From: Flavobacteriales bacterium
GTDB lineage: Bacteria; Bacteroidota; Bacteroidia; CAIKAF01
Length of the DNA: 40,307 nt
Assembly (NCBI GenBank): GCA_025451295.1
Contig: JANWKQ010000045.1
Location: 1-40,307, forward strand
Direction of reading: 5' to 3'
Shown here: in pieces, positions 32,433 to 40,307 of the stretch
Layout: each line of letters begins with the position of its first letter
How positions within the stretch are numbered: the stretch's first letter is position 1
Program-made: the position numbers and the translations under genes
The notes under the pieces: model-generated
Databases searched by the model: none
What the model saw: only the letters and a program-made list of their open reading frames with translations
What the model was told of the DNA's origin: nothing

Positions 32433-33596
32433 ATGAATAAGTATATAAATTTAAAAAAGGGGAAAGAGGCATCCACCTTGAGAAAACATCGCTGGATATT
32501 TTCCGGGGCGATTTCCACTGTATCCGAAGAGCTGGAGGAAGGCGATCTGGTGGATGTGCTCGATTTTAAAAAAAATAAAATTGCTACCGGATTTTTTAAC
32601 GATGGGTCGATCGCCGTGAAAATAATGTCGTTTGGAGAAGTCGTGATCAATGAAGATTTTTTTGTTGAAAAATTCAGAAATGCTTTTGCCATCCGAAAAA
32701 AAACAGGACTGATCAATAATATCCAAACAAATGCTTATCGTATCTTTCATGCCGAGGGAGATGGAATTCCGGGGATCATTATGGATTGGTACAACGGTCA
32801 TGTGGTGATCCAGGTCCATCATTTATATATTCTGAATAACATAGAAATGATCCTTGGAGCCTTCAAAAAAGTTTATCCGGATACGAAGACCATCTATTTA
32901 AAGTTCACTCAAAAATATAGTGCTGAAGTGGATCCCTTTCTTCAGGGTAAGGAAGAGGAAACCACCATTCTGGAAAATGGGATTTCTTTTCAGGTTAATT
33001 GGGTAAAAGGTCAAAAGACTGGTTTTTTTCTTGATCAACGTGACAGTCGAAGTTTGTTGGGAAAATACAGTGAAGGAAAGAATCTGCTGAACACTTTTTG
33101 TTATACGGGTGGGTTTAGTTTATATGCGCTTGCTCATGGGGCTGAGTCGGTCACTTCCATAGATTCATCGACATTTGCCATGCAGGAACTTGAAAAAAAT
33201 ATTGCCCTCAACGAATTCTCCGAAAAAAAACATACGGACATCCAACAGGATGTAATGGAATATCTCACCAAAACAGAGGAGAAATTCAATGTGATCGTTC
33301 TTGATCCGCCTGCATTTGCCAAATCCATTTCGTCAAGGCATAATGCGATTATGGCATATAAAAGGATCAACGCGTTGGCTTTGCAAAAAATTGAGAAGGA
33401 GGGAATACTTTTTACCTATTCCTGTTCACAGGTAGTTGACAAATTTTCTTTTACCTCCGCTATACTTGCTGCAGCCATAGAAACAGGGAGAGAAGTGAGT
33501 ATCCTTCATCAATTAAGTCAACCGGCCGACCATCCGGTGAATATTTTTCATCCCGAAACCGAATATTTGAAAGGTCTGGTATTGTTTGTGAAATAA
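32433..33596 (+). CDS. RlmI-like class I SAM-dependent rRNA (cytosine) methyltransferase
   Basis: A 387-residue cytoplasmic enzyme of the YccW/RlmI family, which makes 5-methylcytosine in 23S rRNA. The N-terminal PUA domain appears as LRKHRWIFSGAISTV with DLVDVLDFKKNKIATGFFN. The linker has the typical GQKTGFFLDQRDSR. The SAM domain has LLNTFCYTGGFSLYALAHGA and the catalytic motif VIVLDPPAFAKS. The late Cys in LFTYSCSQ is the likely nucleophile. It lies 6 bases after selD and overlaps the MATE gene by one base (TAATG). The exact rRNA target position is not certain. Confidence 0.9.
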   Translation: MNKYINLKKGKEASTLRKHRWIFSGAISTVSEELEEGDLVDVLDFKKNKIATGFFNDGSIAVKIMSFGEVVINEDFFVEKFRNAFAIRKKTGLINNIQTNAYRIFHAEGDGIPGIIMDWYNGHVVIQVHHLYILNNIEMILGAFKKVYPDTKTIYLKFTQKYSAEVDPFLQGKEEETTILENGISFQVNWVKGQKTGFFLDQRDSRSLLGKYSEGKNLLNTFCYTGGFSLYALAHGAESVTSIDSSTFAMQELEKNIALNEFSEKKHTDIQQDVMEYLTKTEEKFNVIVLDPPAFAKSISSRHNAIMAYKRINALALQKIEKEGILFTYSCSQVVDKFSFTSAILAAAIETGREVSILHQLSQPADHPVNIFHPETEYLKGLVLFVK

Positions 33597-34933
33597 TGCT
33601 GAAAACAAGTGTCACTCATAAGGAAATTTTAAAGCTGGGACTCCCAATCTATGGAGGTCTTATCGCTTCCCAATCCATCCTGGTGGCTGATACTTATTTT
33701 CTTGGCCAGGTTGACGCCATCCAGCAAAGTGCGGTGGTGATTGCCGGTTTGTTCTACATGGTTTTCTTTATCATCGGATACGGTTTTACAATGGGCGGAC
33801 AGATCCTTATTGCCCGACGCATTGGCGAGAACAGGATCCCCGAAGTGGGTAAGCTTTTTTGGAACATTATCAATGTATCGATGATCTATGCAATTCTCGT
33901 TTGTATTTTCTTTATGTTCTTTACTTACGATCTTTTTTATTTCATGCTTAAGTCAGATAAAATTGCGAGCAGCGCTACCGTCTATTTATCAAACCGGGCC
34001 TTTGGATTTCTGGGTACCCAGTTGGCCTGGTGTTTTTGTGCTTATAATATTGGGAGGGGAAATTCAATTGCGGTTACCATTGCTTCTGCAGTTAATGCGA
34101 TCGTGAATATTATACTCGCCAATTTGTTTATTTTCGGAAAGGCCGGGTTTCCAAAAATGGAAATCAAGGGAGCGGCCATTGCCAGTGGAATTGCGGATAT
34201 CTGCTGTGCACTTACCTATGTTATCTATAGTCTGATCAACAAAGACTATAAAAAATATCACATTAACCGATTTGTTTTTCTTACCAAAGAACATCTTCGT
34301 CAGTTGTCAAAAGTGAGTTTCTGGTTGGTCATCCAATACTCGCTTTCGATCATCGCATGGTTTTATTTTTTCGTTTGGATTGAGAATACCGGAGAAACCA
34401 ATTTCGAGGTTTCGAGTATTGTTCGAAGTATCTATGCGGTGTTTTTGATGTCTCCAATCGCTTTATCATCAGCCACCAATAGCCTTGTGAGTAATCTGAT
34501 TGGACAGAAGAAAGAGAACGAAGTGATACCACTGGTTTACAAGGTGATCAAGCTAAGCTTTTTTTATGTTTTGCTGGTGGCGCCTTTGCTCATATTTACG
34601 CCAGGTTTCCTCATGGATATCTTTACCCAAAATGAAACGATCATCCCTTATGGCAGATTACCCCTTATAAGCGTATTTATAGCCATGCTCTTTTTTTCGG
34701 TTTCGTCGATCTTTTTTCAATCAGTGTCGGGCACCGGTAATACTTTTATTGCGCTGGTGATTGAATCTATCTGTATTGCCATTTACCTTATCTATACCTA
34801 TGTTGCCACCAATAAAGACGCACCATTTCCATTGTGGATTATATGGATGGCAGAGGTGATCTATATGTTTACATTTGGTCTTTTCTCTGCCATCTATATG
34901 CATTCAGGCAAATGGAAGAAATTAAAAATATAG
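33596..34933 (+). CDS. MATE family efflux transporter
   Basis: A 445-residue membrane protein with about twelve hydrophobic segments in two similar halves. The first half starts LKLGLPIYGGLIASQSILVA, with DTYFLGQVDAIQQSA and YGFTMGGQILIARRIGEN; the second-half equivalent is SSATNSLVSNLIGQKKENEVI. This is the MATE/NorM pattern of sodium- or proton-coupled export of cationic compounds. The substrate is not predictable. Its ATG overlaps the stop of the RlmI-like gene by one base, so translation is probably coupled, although no functional link is evident. Confidence 0.9.
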   Translation: MLKTSVTHKEILKLGLPIYGGLIASQSILVADTYFLGQVDAIQQSAVVIAGLFYMVFFIIGYGFTMGGQILIARRIGENRIPEVGKLFWNIINVSMIYAILVCIFFMFFTYDLFYFMLKSDKIASSATVYLSNRAFGFLGTQLAWCFCAYNIGRGNSIAVTIASAVNAIVNIILANLFIFGKAGFPKMEIKGAAIASGIADICCALTYVIYSLINKDYKKYHINRFVFLTKEHLRQLSKVSFWLVIQYSLSIIAWFYFFVWIENTGETNFEVSSIVRSIYAVFLMSPIALSSATNSLVSNLIGQKKENEVIPLVYKVIKLSFFYVLLVAPLLIFTPGFLMDIFTQNETIIPYGRLPLISVFIAMLFFSVSSIFFQSVSGTGNTFIALVIESICIAIYLIYTYVATNKDAPFPLWIIWMAEVIYMFTFGLFSAIYMHSGKWKKLKI

Positions 34934-34967
34934 TTTGGTACGCATATTGCTTAGTAATGGAAGATCA

Positions 34968-34975
34968 TAACTTTA
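34968..34975 (+). promoter_or_regulatory. Candidate promoter for the beta-barrel gene pair
   Basis: TAACTTTA, one base off TAnnTTTG, lies 17 bases before the ATG at 34992. ATTG at 34946–34949 sits 18 bases upstream, at the spacing expected for the -33 element. It is the only site here with both boxes in register. Confidence 0.35.
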
Positions 34976-34991
34976 GATTTAAACAACCCAT

Positions 34992-35963
34992 ATGAAAAGT
35001 ATTTTTCTTCTTCTTCTTTTTCTGGGTTTTTCCATTTCTATTTTCTCTCAAATCAAAATATATACCACCAATGGTAATGTGATTGAGTGCCAATCGGTGG
35101 AAAAAAAACGTTTTGGGGTTGACTACATTCCAGTAAATAGCACCGATAACTACGGAGAATATATTGCTAATACCAAGATAGACCGGATTGAATATGCCGA
35201 TGGTGAGATAGAATATGTCTCCGGAACTCCGGACAAACAAACCAACCGAAGGAACCCGAAGGATTTTACCTATCTGAGTTTGAATTATGTGTCATTAAAT
35301 GTGGGTCCGGCCATTCCCTATTCCGTGTTTGCCACGGACCCCGGGCCCTACTCAATGGTAGGGATCAATACAGAAATCGATGCGAGTTTTTATCCATTTG
35401 GAGGCGGCTCATCTGCAACGTTTTTGGGAGGGATCGGGATCGGGATCGTGACCGGATATTCTTACAATCCTTTTGATGGAACCCAACATCAGGCATTTGT
35501 TTCCAATGCACTCATGGCAGATACTGCTGCAAACATTACCAATTTAAATGTACGGACTGGTGGCTGGAATAATTTCTATTTTTTAGGGGGGCTTGGTTAT
35601 AATGGCGATTTGGGAAGAGTAATGCTGGACTATAAATTGCTCCTTGGTTTCCACCATAGTTCATATCCGAGGGCTGATGCCAGTTATGCAAATAATGGGG
35701 TTGCACAAACAAGTGTATTTACCGCTTCTTCATTCAACTATATGCTTGGATTATATGGCAGCATCCGGTATTTTCTAACCCGAAAATTTTCTTTAAAAGC
35801 TAATGTTTCATTTTTGTTCAGTGGTTCTGGTTTTGATGAGCTCAACAGAAAAGATTATGTGGGTGATCAACTGATTGGGGAATACAGCACAAATCCATTC
35901 ACCTCTACCACTTTTCTCAATTTTAATGTAACGTTTGGCGTAGCCTATACCATCGGAAGGTAA
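34992..35963 (+). CDS. Outer-membrane beta-barrel protein, paralogue 1
   Basis: A 323-residue exported protein (signal peptide MKSIFLLLLFLGFSISIFSQ). Residues 22–80 form a small beta domain (IYTTNGNVIECQSVEKKRFG, ending IEYADGEIEYVSGTPD). From about residue 95 amphipathic strands run to the end, with the final strand FGVAYTIGR; this fits an outer-membrane barrel of about eight strands. It is strongly similar to the next gene: VKSTDNY/VNSTDNY, LANTKID/IANTKID, the phrase SLNVGP/SINVGP, and YFLTRKFSLKANV/YFLTRKLQLKLNV. Function is unknown. It lies 58 bases after the MATE gene, probably with its own promoter. Confidence 0.78.
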   Translation: MKSIFLLLLFLGFSISIFSQIKIYTTNGNVIECQSVEKKRFGVDYIPVNSTDNYGEYIANTKIDRIEYADGEIEYVSGTPDKQTNRRNPKDFTYLSLNYVSLNVGPAIPYSVFATDPGPYSMVGINTEIDASFYPFGGGSSATFLGGIGIGIVTGYSYNPFDGTQHQAFVSNALMADTAANITNLNVRTGGWNNFYFLGGLGYNGDLGRVMLDYKLLLGFHHSSYPRADASYANNGVAQTSVFTASSFNYMLGLYGSIRYFLTRKFSLKANVSFLFSGSGFDELNRKDYVGDQLIGEYSTNPFTSTTFLNFNVTFGVAYTIGR

Positions 35964-36112
35964 GCGCCGGATTTCCCAGGGTCCTTCTGGTCGTAAAAAC
36001 ACCCCATGGATAGCAACATTGTTGAGTATCTCCCGTTTATGATATTGTTAAATATCTTTACAATCAAATAGTTTCAGGTATTTATTGTAAATTCACATAG
36101 TAAAAGATCCAG

Positions 36113-37288
36113 ATGCAAATGAGAAGCATTCTTACCATTCTCTTTATTCTAATTTGTTCAGCTTCGGTTTTTTCGCAGGATCATATTATTACCAAAAATG
36201 GAAAAGATCTTTCTGTAAAGATCACGGAGATACGTCAAACGGATGTCACGTTTACGATGTACAATGATACCGCGAAGACTCCATACGTGATGGATAAAAC
36301 GGAAATTGAAAAAATCGTTTTCTCCAATGGTGCAGAAGAAACATTCGGTAATGAGGACAACGAAACGATCATTAACGAAAATAGTACCAACCGGAATAAA
36401 AATCCTGACAAAATTTATACGATGGATGGTAAGGTGATCTATTGCGAAGTGGTTGAATTAAAAAGATTCGGCGTCAACTATGTTCCCGTCAAGAGTACAG
36501 ATAATTATGTGGAATATCTGGCTAACACTAAAATAGATCATATTGAATATGCCAATGGGGATGTTGACTATATATCCGGAGCTCCAGACAATGACAAAAA
36601 GAGAAAAGACTCCAAGGACTTTAGCTTTCTCAGTCCACATTATCTATCCATAAACGTAGGGCCTTCTATTCCTTTTGGTGCTTTTGCAGGTATTGGCGGT
36701 GCAGCCAGTAATAGTCCAATGGTTGGGTTTGAAACCAATATCGATGCCACCTATTATCTTTTCAGAGGTATGGGATTCGGAATAACGGGTGGATATATTT
36801 ATAACCCCTGCAACGGACTTCAACAAGCTGCCATAGCACAAAGTCAGGTACCAGGAACCGCTACCGATGTTCGTATTACGGTTGATGGATGGCACAATGC
36901 TTATATAATGGCAGGTGTTGGATATTTTAATGAATACCGTCGGTTCTTGCTGGATTATAAGGCTATGTTTGGTGCTTTCTTTAGCTACTACCCTACTGCC
37001 AGAGCCACCTATACTGACAATGGAATTACACAAACCTCCACTTATTCTGATGAATCGGTTTCTTATATATTCGGAGGACAGGTAACCGCAAGATATTTTC
37101 TAACCCGAAAACTTCAGCTGAAATTAAATGTGGCTACTTTATTTGGAAGAGCCAATTTTCAGGGGTTGATTCGAAAGGATTATCAGGATGGTCAGCAGGT
37201 TTCCGAATCGGTAGCCGGACAACTGGCTCCTGTGAATTTATCCTGGATAAATTTTACATTTGGAGTAGCTTATACCCTTGGAAGATAG
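36113..37288 (+). CDS. Outer-membrane beta-barrel protein, paralogue 2 with duplicated N-terminal domain
   Basis: A 391-residue exported protein (signal peptide ILTILFILICSASVFSQ; a second ATG two codons in is equally possible). It has two copies of the small N-terminal beta domain: about residues 24–80 (IITKNGKDLSVKITEIRQTD … IEKIVFSNGAEETF) and about 99–160 (IYTMDGKVIYCEVVELKRFG … IEYANGDVDYISG). Paralogue 1 has only the second type. A linker rich in Asn and Glu separates them. The barrel follows from about 170 and ends FGVAYTLGR. The domain pattern D/N-G-x(2)-I-x(2)-K-I/V resembles short periplasmic strands seen in other Bacteroidota barrels. Function is unknown. Confidence 0.78.
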   Translation: MQMRSILTILFILICSASVFSQDHIITKNGKDLSVKITEIRQTDVTFTMYNDTAKTPYVMDKTEIEKIVFSNGAEETFGNEDNETIINENSTNRNKNPDKIYTMDGKVIYCEVVELKRFGVNYVPVKSTDNYVEYLANTKIDHIEYANGDVDYISGAPDNDKKRKDSKDFSFLSPHYLSINVGPSIPFGAFAGIGGAASNSPMVGFETNIDATYYLFRGMGFGITGGYIYNPCNGLQQAAIAQSQVPGTATDVRITVDGWHNAYIMAGVGYFNEYRRFLLDYKAMFGAFFSYYPTARATYTDNGITQTSTYSDESVSYIFGGQVTARYFLTRKLQLKLNVATLFGRANFQGLIRKDYQDGQQVSESVAGQLAPVNLSWINFTFGVAYTLGR

Positions 37289-37309
37289 GCCAACCGATAG
37301 CTGCATCGC

Positions 37310-38698
37310 ATGAATACCGTGATCATTTTTAAGTTACTGGCCGCATTAATGCTTGCTTTTGTCTGGGCAGCATATCTTAGGAAAATAAATCTTTTTGGCA
37401 GAATTAAATGGTCGCAGGTTTTGATTGCTCTCGCCATAGGTGGGCTTACCACCCTAATCGTTTTCATGGTAAATCTCCCTGAATTTAAGGATATCGATAA
37501 ACAATCGCTAAATGTTCAAAGGTTTGCGCAGTTCTTCTATCATGTTGCCTTAATGGAAGAGGCCAGCAAGTTTGCCGGGTTTTTAGTAGTCATTATTATC
37601 TTTCAAAAGTGGTTTCGTGAAGAGCCCAACTATATTACCTATGCATCTTTGGTAGCTCTTGGCTTTGCTACCGTGGAAAATTTCCAGAAATTTTACGATC
37701 ATGGTATCTCGCTGGTATATATGCGGGGTATGATGAGCACCGTTTCTCACATTATTTATACCAGCGTAGTGGCTGGTTTTATGGTGGTAGGACTCCGTAA
37801 AAATATAGCAACCGCAGCGTTGTATACTTTTCTGGGTTTTGTTGTTTCCATCCTGATGCATGGGATTTTTGATTTCTTTATTTCACAAGGGAAGATCTAT
37901 TTTTTGGTGTTGACACTTATTATTTTCACCATCGAAATTGAAATCTGGGCAAGAATGCTCAACAATTTTCTCAACTTCTCCCGACGCATCAATTTAAAAC
38001 GATCAATCGACCGAAATACGCTGCAAAAATTCCTTCTGGTTTCTTTCATGACTGCGGGTACGATACAACTTATTGGACTATTAACTGAACTGGGTTGGCA
38101 GGAAGGAATTATTGAGCATCTCAATCTGCTCGGCCAGGAATTAATTATTACACTGATCCTCATCATTCGCATCACCCGCTTTACCATTGTTCCGCATTAT
38201 TGGAAAAAGATCTATCCGGTTCTGCCTATCTCCATAAGACGTGGAAAATTTCAACGATCCATTTTCCCCACTTCTCCACGTTTTTTTTTAAAGATCAAAG
38301 GAGATGAGTTCAACGAATATCCATTTACTTCAAGAATAGAAAAGGAAGTAAAACTAGGTACCCTTCCTCAAAAGGGTATTGATTTTGATCTGGATGTAAG
38401 TGTAAAAATGCTTGAAAAGAAATTTATCGGTCCAAAAAAAGATCTTTATTATCTATGTGAGATCCTTGACTTTCATACGATCCATCCGCAATATAATTCT
38501 AGATACGTATTGATCAGACCAAAAAATTACGGAAAAACCTACTATAAGAGAACACCCATTGTTGGTCTGATCGCATTGAAAGGTTTTATTGACCTCAACA
38601 ATATCGGTCCAAAGGATTGCAAATTTATCAACTGGATGGTGATGAAAAAAGAGGGAGAAAAAAATCCCTCACAACGAATGTTGGACATGGTTAGATAG
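37310..38698 (+). CDS. PrsW-family intramembrane metalloprotease
   Basis: A 462-residue inner-membrane protein. The PrsW motifs are present in order: LMEEASKFAGF (Glu83, Glu84, Lys87), FATVENFQKF (Glu123), VSHIIYTS (His147) and LMHGIFDFF (His184). These are the presumed metal-binding and catalytic residues of the CPBP/PrsW superfamily. Helices cover about residues 3–245. A cytoplasmic C-terminal domain of about 200 residues follows (from HYWKKIYPVLPISI), not typical of B. subtilis PrsW and of unknown role. PrsW cleaves anti-sigma factors in Bacillus; no such pair is seen here. It follows barrel paralogue 2 by 21 bases. Its stop overlaps the convergent bcp stop by 8 bases. Confidence 0.85.
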   Translation: MNTVIIFKLLAALMLAFVWAAYLRKINLFGRIKWSQVLIALAIGGLTTLIVFMVNLPEFKDIDKQSLNVQRFAQFFYHVALMEEASKFAGFLVVIIIFQKWFREEPNYITYASLVALGFATVENFQKFYDHGISLVYMRGMMSTVSHIIYTSVVAGFMVVGLRKNIATAALYTFLGFVVSILMHGIFDFFISQGKIYFLVLTLIIFTIEIEIWARMLNNFLNFSRRINLKRSIDRNTLQKFLLVSFMTAGTIQLIGLLTELGWQEGIIEHLNLLGQELIITLILIIRITRFTIVPHYWKKIYPVLPISIRRGKFQRSIFPTSPRFFLKIKGDEFNEYPFTSRIEKEVKLGTLPQKGIDFDLDVSVKMLEKKFIGPKKDLYYLCEILDFHTIHPQYNSRYVLIRPKNYGKTYYKRTPIVGLIALKGFIDLNNIGPKDCKFINWMVMKKEGEKNPSQRMLDMVR

Positions 38699-39149
38699 AA
38701 TCCAGCACTTTTACTGCTTCATTCACATGCTTAAGAGCATTAAGCTGTGAATTAAAAATATACCTGATGACACCCTCTTTGTCGATAATAAAAGTAACCC
38801 TGCCTGGAATAAACAAAAATGCGTTCGGTACATTATAGAGTTGTCTGACTTTAGCTCCGGAATCGCTCAACAAGGTAAATGGCAACCTGAACTTGGAGGC
38901 AAATTTAAAATGACTGGAATTACTGTCGGAACTAATACCGATTACTTCAGCGCCTGCGTGTTGAAACTCATAGTATTTATCACGAAAACCACATGCTTCT
39001 ATCGTACATCCAGGTGTATCATCCTTTGGATAAAAATAAAGCACCACCTTCGCTTTGTTCCTATAATCAGACAGTTTCACAATGTCTCCATGCTGATCCT
39101 TTAGTACAAAGTCAGGCGCAAAGTCACCAATCCTAAGATCTCTACCCAT
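38691..39149 (-). CDS. bcp: Thioredoxin-dependent thiol peroxidase (Bcp/PrxQ)
   Basis: A 152-residue peroxiredoxin that reduces hydrogen peroxide and organic peroxides with thioredoxin as electron donor. The peroxidatic Cys48 lies in DDTPGCTIEACGF and the resolving Cys53 five residues later, the atypical 2-Cys Bcp arrangement. The N-terminus GDFAPDFVLKDQHGDIVKLS and VVLYFYPKD are typical. It is cytoplasmic. Its stop overlaps the PrsW stop on the opposite strand. A near-consensus box TACCTTTA lies about 31 bases upstream on the minus strand. Confidence 0.95.
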   Translation of the reverse strand: MGRDLRIGDFAPDFVLKDQHGDIVKLSDYRNKAKVVLYFYPKDDTPGCTIEACGFRDKYYEFQHAGAEVIGISSDSNSSHFKFASKFRLPFTLLSDSGAKVRQLYNVPNAFLFIPGRVTFIIDKEGVIRYIFNSQLNALKHVNEAVKVLDSI

Positions 39150-39232
39150 TTATGATGGAAGGCTTTTTCTGTTAAACTCTAAAGGTAGGCAGATGTTCTA
39201 TTAATATTTCTCAAAATAGTTTAAAATAAAAA

Positions 39233-39257
39233 GGGATAACCTTTTTTAAGTTATCCC
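39233..39257 (-). terminator. Rho-independent terminator of the DUF2147 gene
   Basis: GGGATAAC (39233–39240) pairs perfectly with GTTATCCC (39250–39257). On the minus strand the hairpin is followed by TTTTTATTTT, a clear T-run. It lies 22 bases after the DUF2147 stop codon. Confidence 0.85.
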
Positions 39258-39279
39258 CAAATTATGGTTTGAGAGATTT

Positions 39280-39723
39280 TTACTCGTTATAACGTGTCCA
39301 TGAAGACGTTCTTCCCAGTATACCAAAGCCACAGATGCTTCCTCTCAGATCAAGATGATCATCATCCTTCATAGTGATCTTCCCGCAATAAGTTTTACCT
39401 TTTTTAGGATCATAAATATTCCCATTTTTAAAAACTCCTTTGCCCTCATATTCAAAATCTTTCATAATACGAAGACCAATCCGGGGCACATTCCTCAGGT
39501 TTGGGTCAGGGTTGTTAACATCTACCTTTGGTTTACCAAACTCATCGTTAGGTTCTTTTAGCCATACGGTTTTTCCAAAATATTTGGTTCCAATTTTTTC
39601 TATTTTAACCCGGGCTGAACCATCTTCTACCGTCCATGTTCCCAATAATTTATCTGCCTCAGCAGTTTGGGCATATATAGCGCTTGTAACAAGTAAAAAA
39701 GAAATTACTAAGATTTTTTTCAT
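39280..39723 (-). CDS. Exported DUF2147 protein
   Basis: A 147-residue protein with a signal peptide (MKKILVISFLLVTSAIYAQ) and one DUF2147 domain: LLGTWTVEDGSARVKIEKIG at the start, IGLRIMKDFEYEGKGVFKNG in the middle, and the ending LDLRGSICGFGILGRTSSW. The fold is lipocalin-like. The family is widespread in Bacteroidota and Proteobacteria, and no function is established. It follows the lipoprotein gene by 18 bases in the same direction and ends in a strong terminator, so the two form a small unit. Confidence 0.9.
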   Translation of the reverse strand: MKKILVISFLLVTSAIYAQTAEADKLLGTWTVEDGSARVKIEKIGTKYFGKTVWLKEPNDEFGKPKVDVNNPDPNLRNVPRIGLRIMKDFEYEGKGVFKNGNIYDPKKGKTYCGKITMKDDDHLDLRGSICGFGILGRTSSWTRYNE

Positions 39724-39741
39724 CGATAATTTGTTTAAGAA

Positions 39742-40260
39742 TTACTTGGTTTCTCTTGCTGAAAACTTCACTTTAAGATCAGCGGTCATTTTGTAGATGG
39801 TACTATCAGCTCTTGTGCAATTTGCATCAATAACCAGCATAATGTTAGGTTCGGAAAAATATTTGGAAAGATTTACCTTATCTGTAACGGTAGCTGAAAT
39901 ACTGGTTTGCCCATCAGGAATAGGATTGATAACCCCTAATTTGGTCATATCATTTTTCTCGGAATAAAAATTTACCGTAAAGCTTTCGAAATTATCGAAA
40001 TTCATTCCATCGGGCATGGTAAATTTAAACTCTTCAATCGTAATATGTTTTATTTTATTCCGATCTGCCTTATTCGCTTTAAAAACCGAATCTAAGGGCA
40101 GGGTTAATTCTGCCTGAATGGTATTCGGACCCTGATCAACCCCTTCTTTTGTTATTTGTATGTTTTTGATATCGTGGTTGAACTCATTTACTTTACCACT
40201 GCCACAGGCAGTTAAAATGGCCACAAATGCTATGGCGGCAACAAGTGAAAGATTCTTCAT
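39742..40260 (-). CDS. Lipoprotein of unknown function
   Basis: A 172-residue predicted lipoprotein with the lipobox AFVAILTACGSGK (Cys about 19). The mature part is mostly beta, with alternating charged and hydrophobic residues (HITIEEFKFTMPDGMNFDNF; LSKYFSEPNIMLVIDANCTR). I do not recognise a named family; similar short lipoproteins with an Ig-like or lipid-binding-like beta fold are common in Bacteroidota. It is the first gene of a two-gene unit with the DUF2147 gene and has a TATCTTTG box just upstream. Confidence 0.7.
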   Translation of the reverse strand: MKNLSLVAAIAFVAILTACGSGKVNEFNHDIKNIQITKEGVDQGPNTIQAELTLPLDSVFKANKADRNKIKHITIEEFKFTMPDGMNFDNFESFTVNFYSEKNDMTKLGVINPIPDGQTSISATVTDKVNLSKYFSEPNIMLVIDANCTRADSTIYKMTADLKVKFSARETK

Positions 40261-40285
40261 AGAGACTAATAATTTAAGTGACGCC

Positions 40286-40293
40286 CAAAGATA
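40286..40293 (-). promoter_or_regulatory. Candidate -7 promoter box for the lipoprotein–DUF2147 unit
   Basis: The minus strand reads TATCTTTG, a full TAnnTTTG match, 26 bases before the lipoprotein start. The -33 region would fall outside the window. Confidence 0.55.
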
Positions 40294-40307
40294 GTAAAAA
40301 GTGACAA

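Noticed and set aside
36041-36056. GATATT/AATATC hairpin before barrel paralogue 2 as a terminator
   Set aside because: The stem is only six AT-rich pairs and no T-run follows, so it is unlikely to end transcription.

Overview
The window looks like a piece of a Bacteroidota chromosome, probably from the Chitinophagales/Chitinophagaceae or a near relative. Reasons: moderate-to-low GC; almost no Shine-Dalgarno sequences; TAnnTTTG-type -7 promoter boxes; many short lipoproteins whose lipobox Cys lies close to the start; the order nusB–DUF1573–yajC–ybbR–coaE–nnr; and families typical of the phylum (head-GIN DUF2807, DUF1573, DUF2147, a long YidC, leucine dehydrogenase). The order- and family-level placement is inference.

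Layout. 1–146: end of an unidentified plus-strand gene. 154–6252 (minus): leucine dehydrogenase, then a housekeeping run of NusB, DUF1573 lipoprotein, YajC, YbbR-like protein, CoaE and the NAD(P)HX repair enzyme Nnr. 6397–14416 (plus): ABC exporter, TIGR01777-type epimerase, small lipoprotein, DinB/DUF1572 protein, L,D-transpeptidase-like enzyme, lipoprotein alpha/beta hydrolase, head-GIN lipoprotein and the YidC insertase. 14501–18527: a discoidin-like lipoprotein (minus), then an M15 peptidase, a small hypothetical protein and an O-methyltransferase (plus).

18591–30015 (minus) is the most unusual block: six closely spaced genes in one direction. In transcription order they are a ceramidase-family hydrolase, a D-threonine-aldolase/alanine-racemase-fold PLP enzyme, an exported caspase-TPR protein, two tandem exported papain-MORN paralogues and an exported M48-type metallopeptidase. 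The papain-MORN pair arose by a local duplication that also copied the first codons of the downstream metallopeptidase gene; that fossil is still readable between the two copies.

30243–34933 (plus): the tRNA selenation pair selU (mnmH) and selD, with a GC-rich hairpin repeat between them, then an RlmI-like rRNA methyltransferase and a MATE transporter. 34992–38698 (plus): two paralogous outer-membrane beta-barrel proteins and a PrsW-family intramembrane protease. 38691–40260 (minus): Bcp peroxiredoxin, a DUF2147 protein and a lipoprotein.

Small elements include five candidate promoter boxes, several hairpin terminators, three degenerate copies of an interspersed GC-rich hairpin repeat and one REP-like palindrome. 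I see no tRNA, rRNA, CRISPR array, transposase, integrase or recognisable riboswitch. No gene-free stretch exceeds 300 bases; the longest (about 227 bases, 30016–30242) holds a promoter box and one repeat copy.
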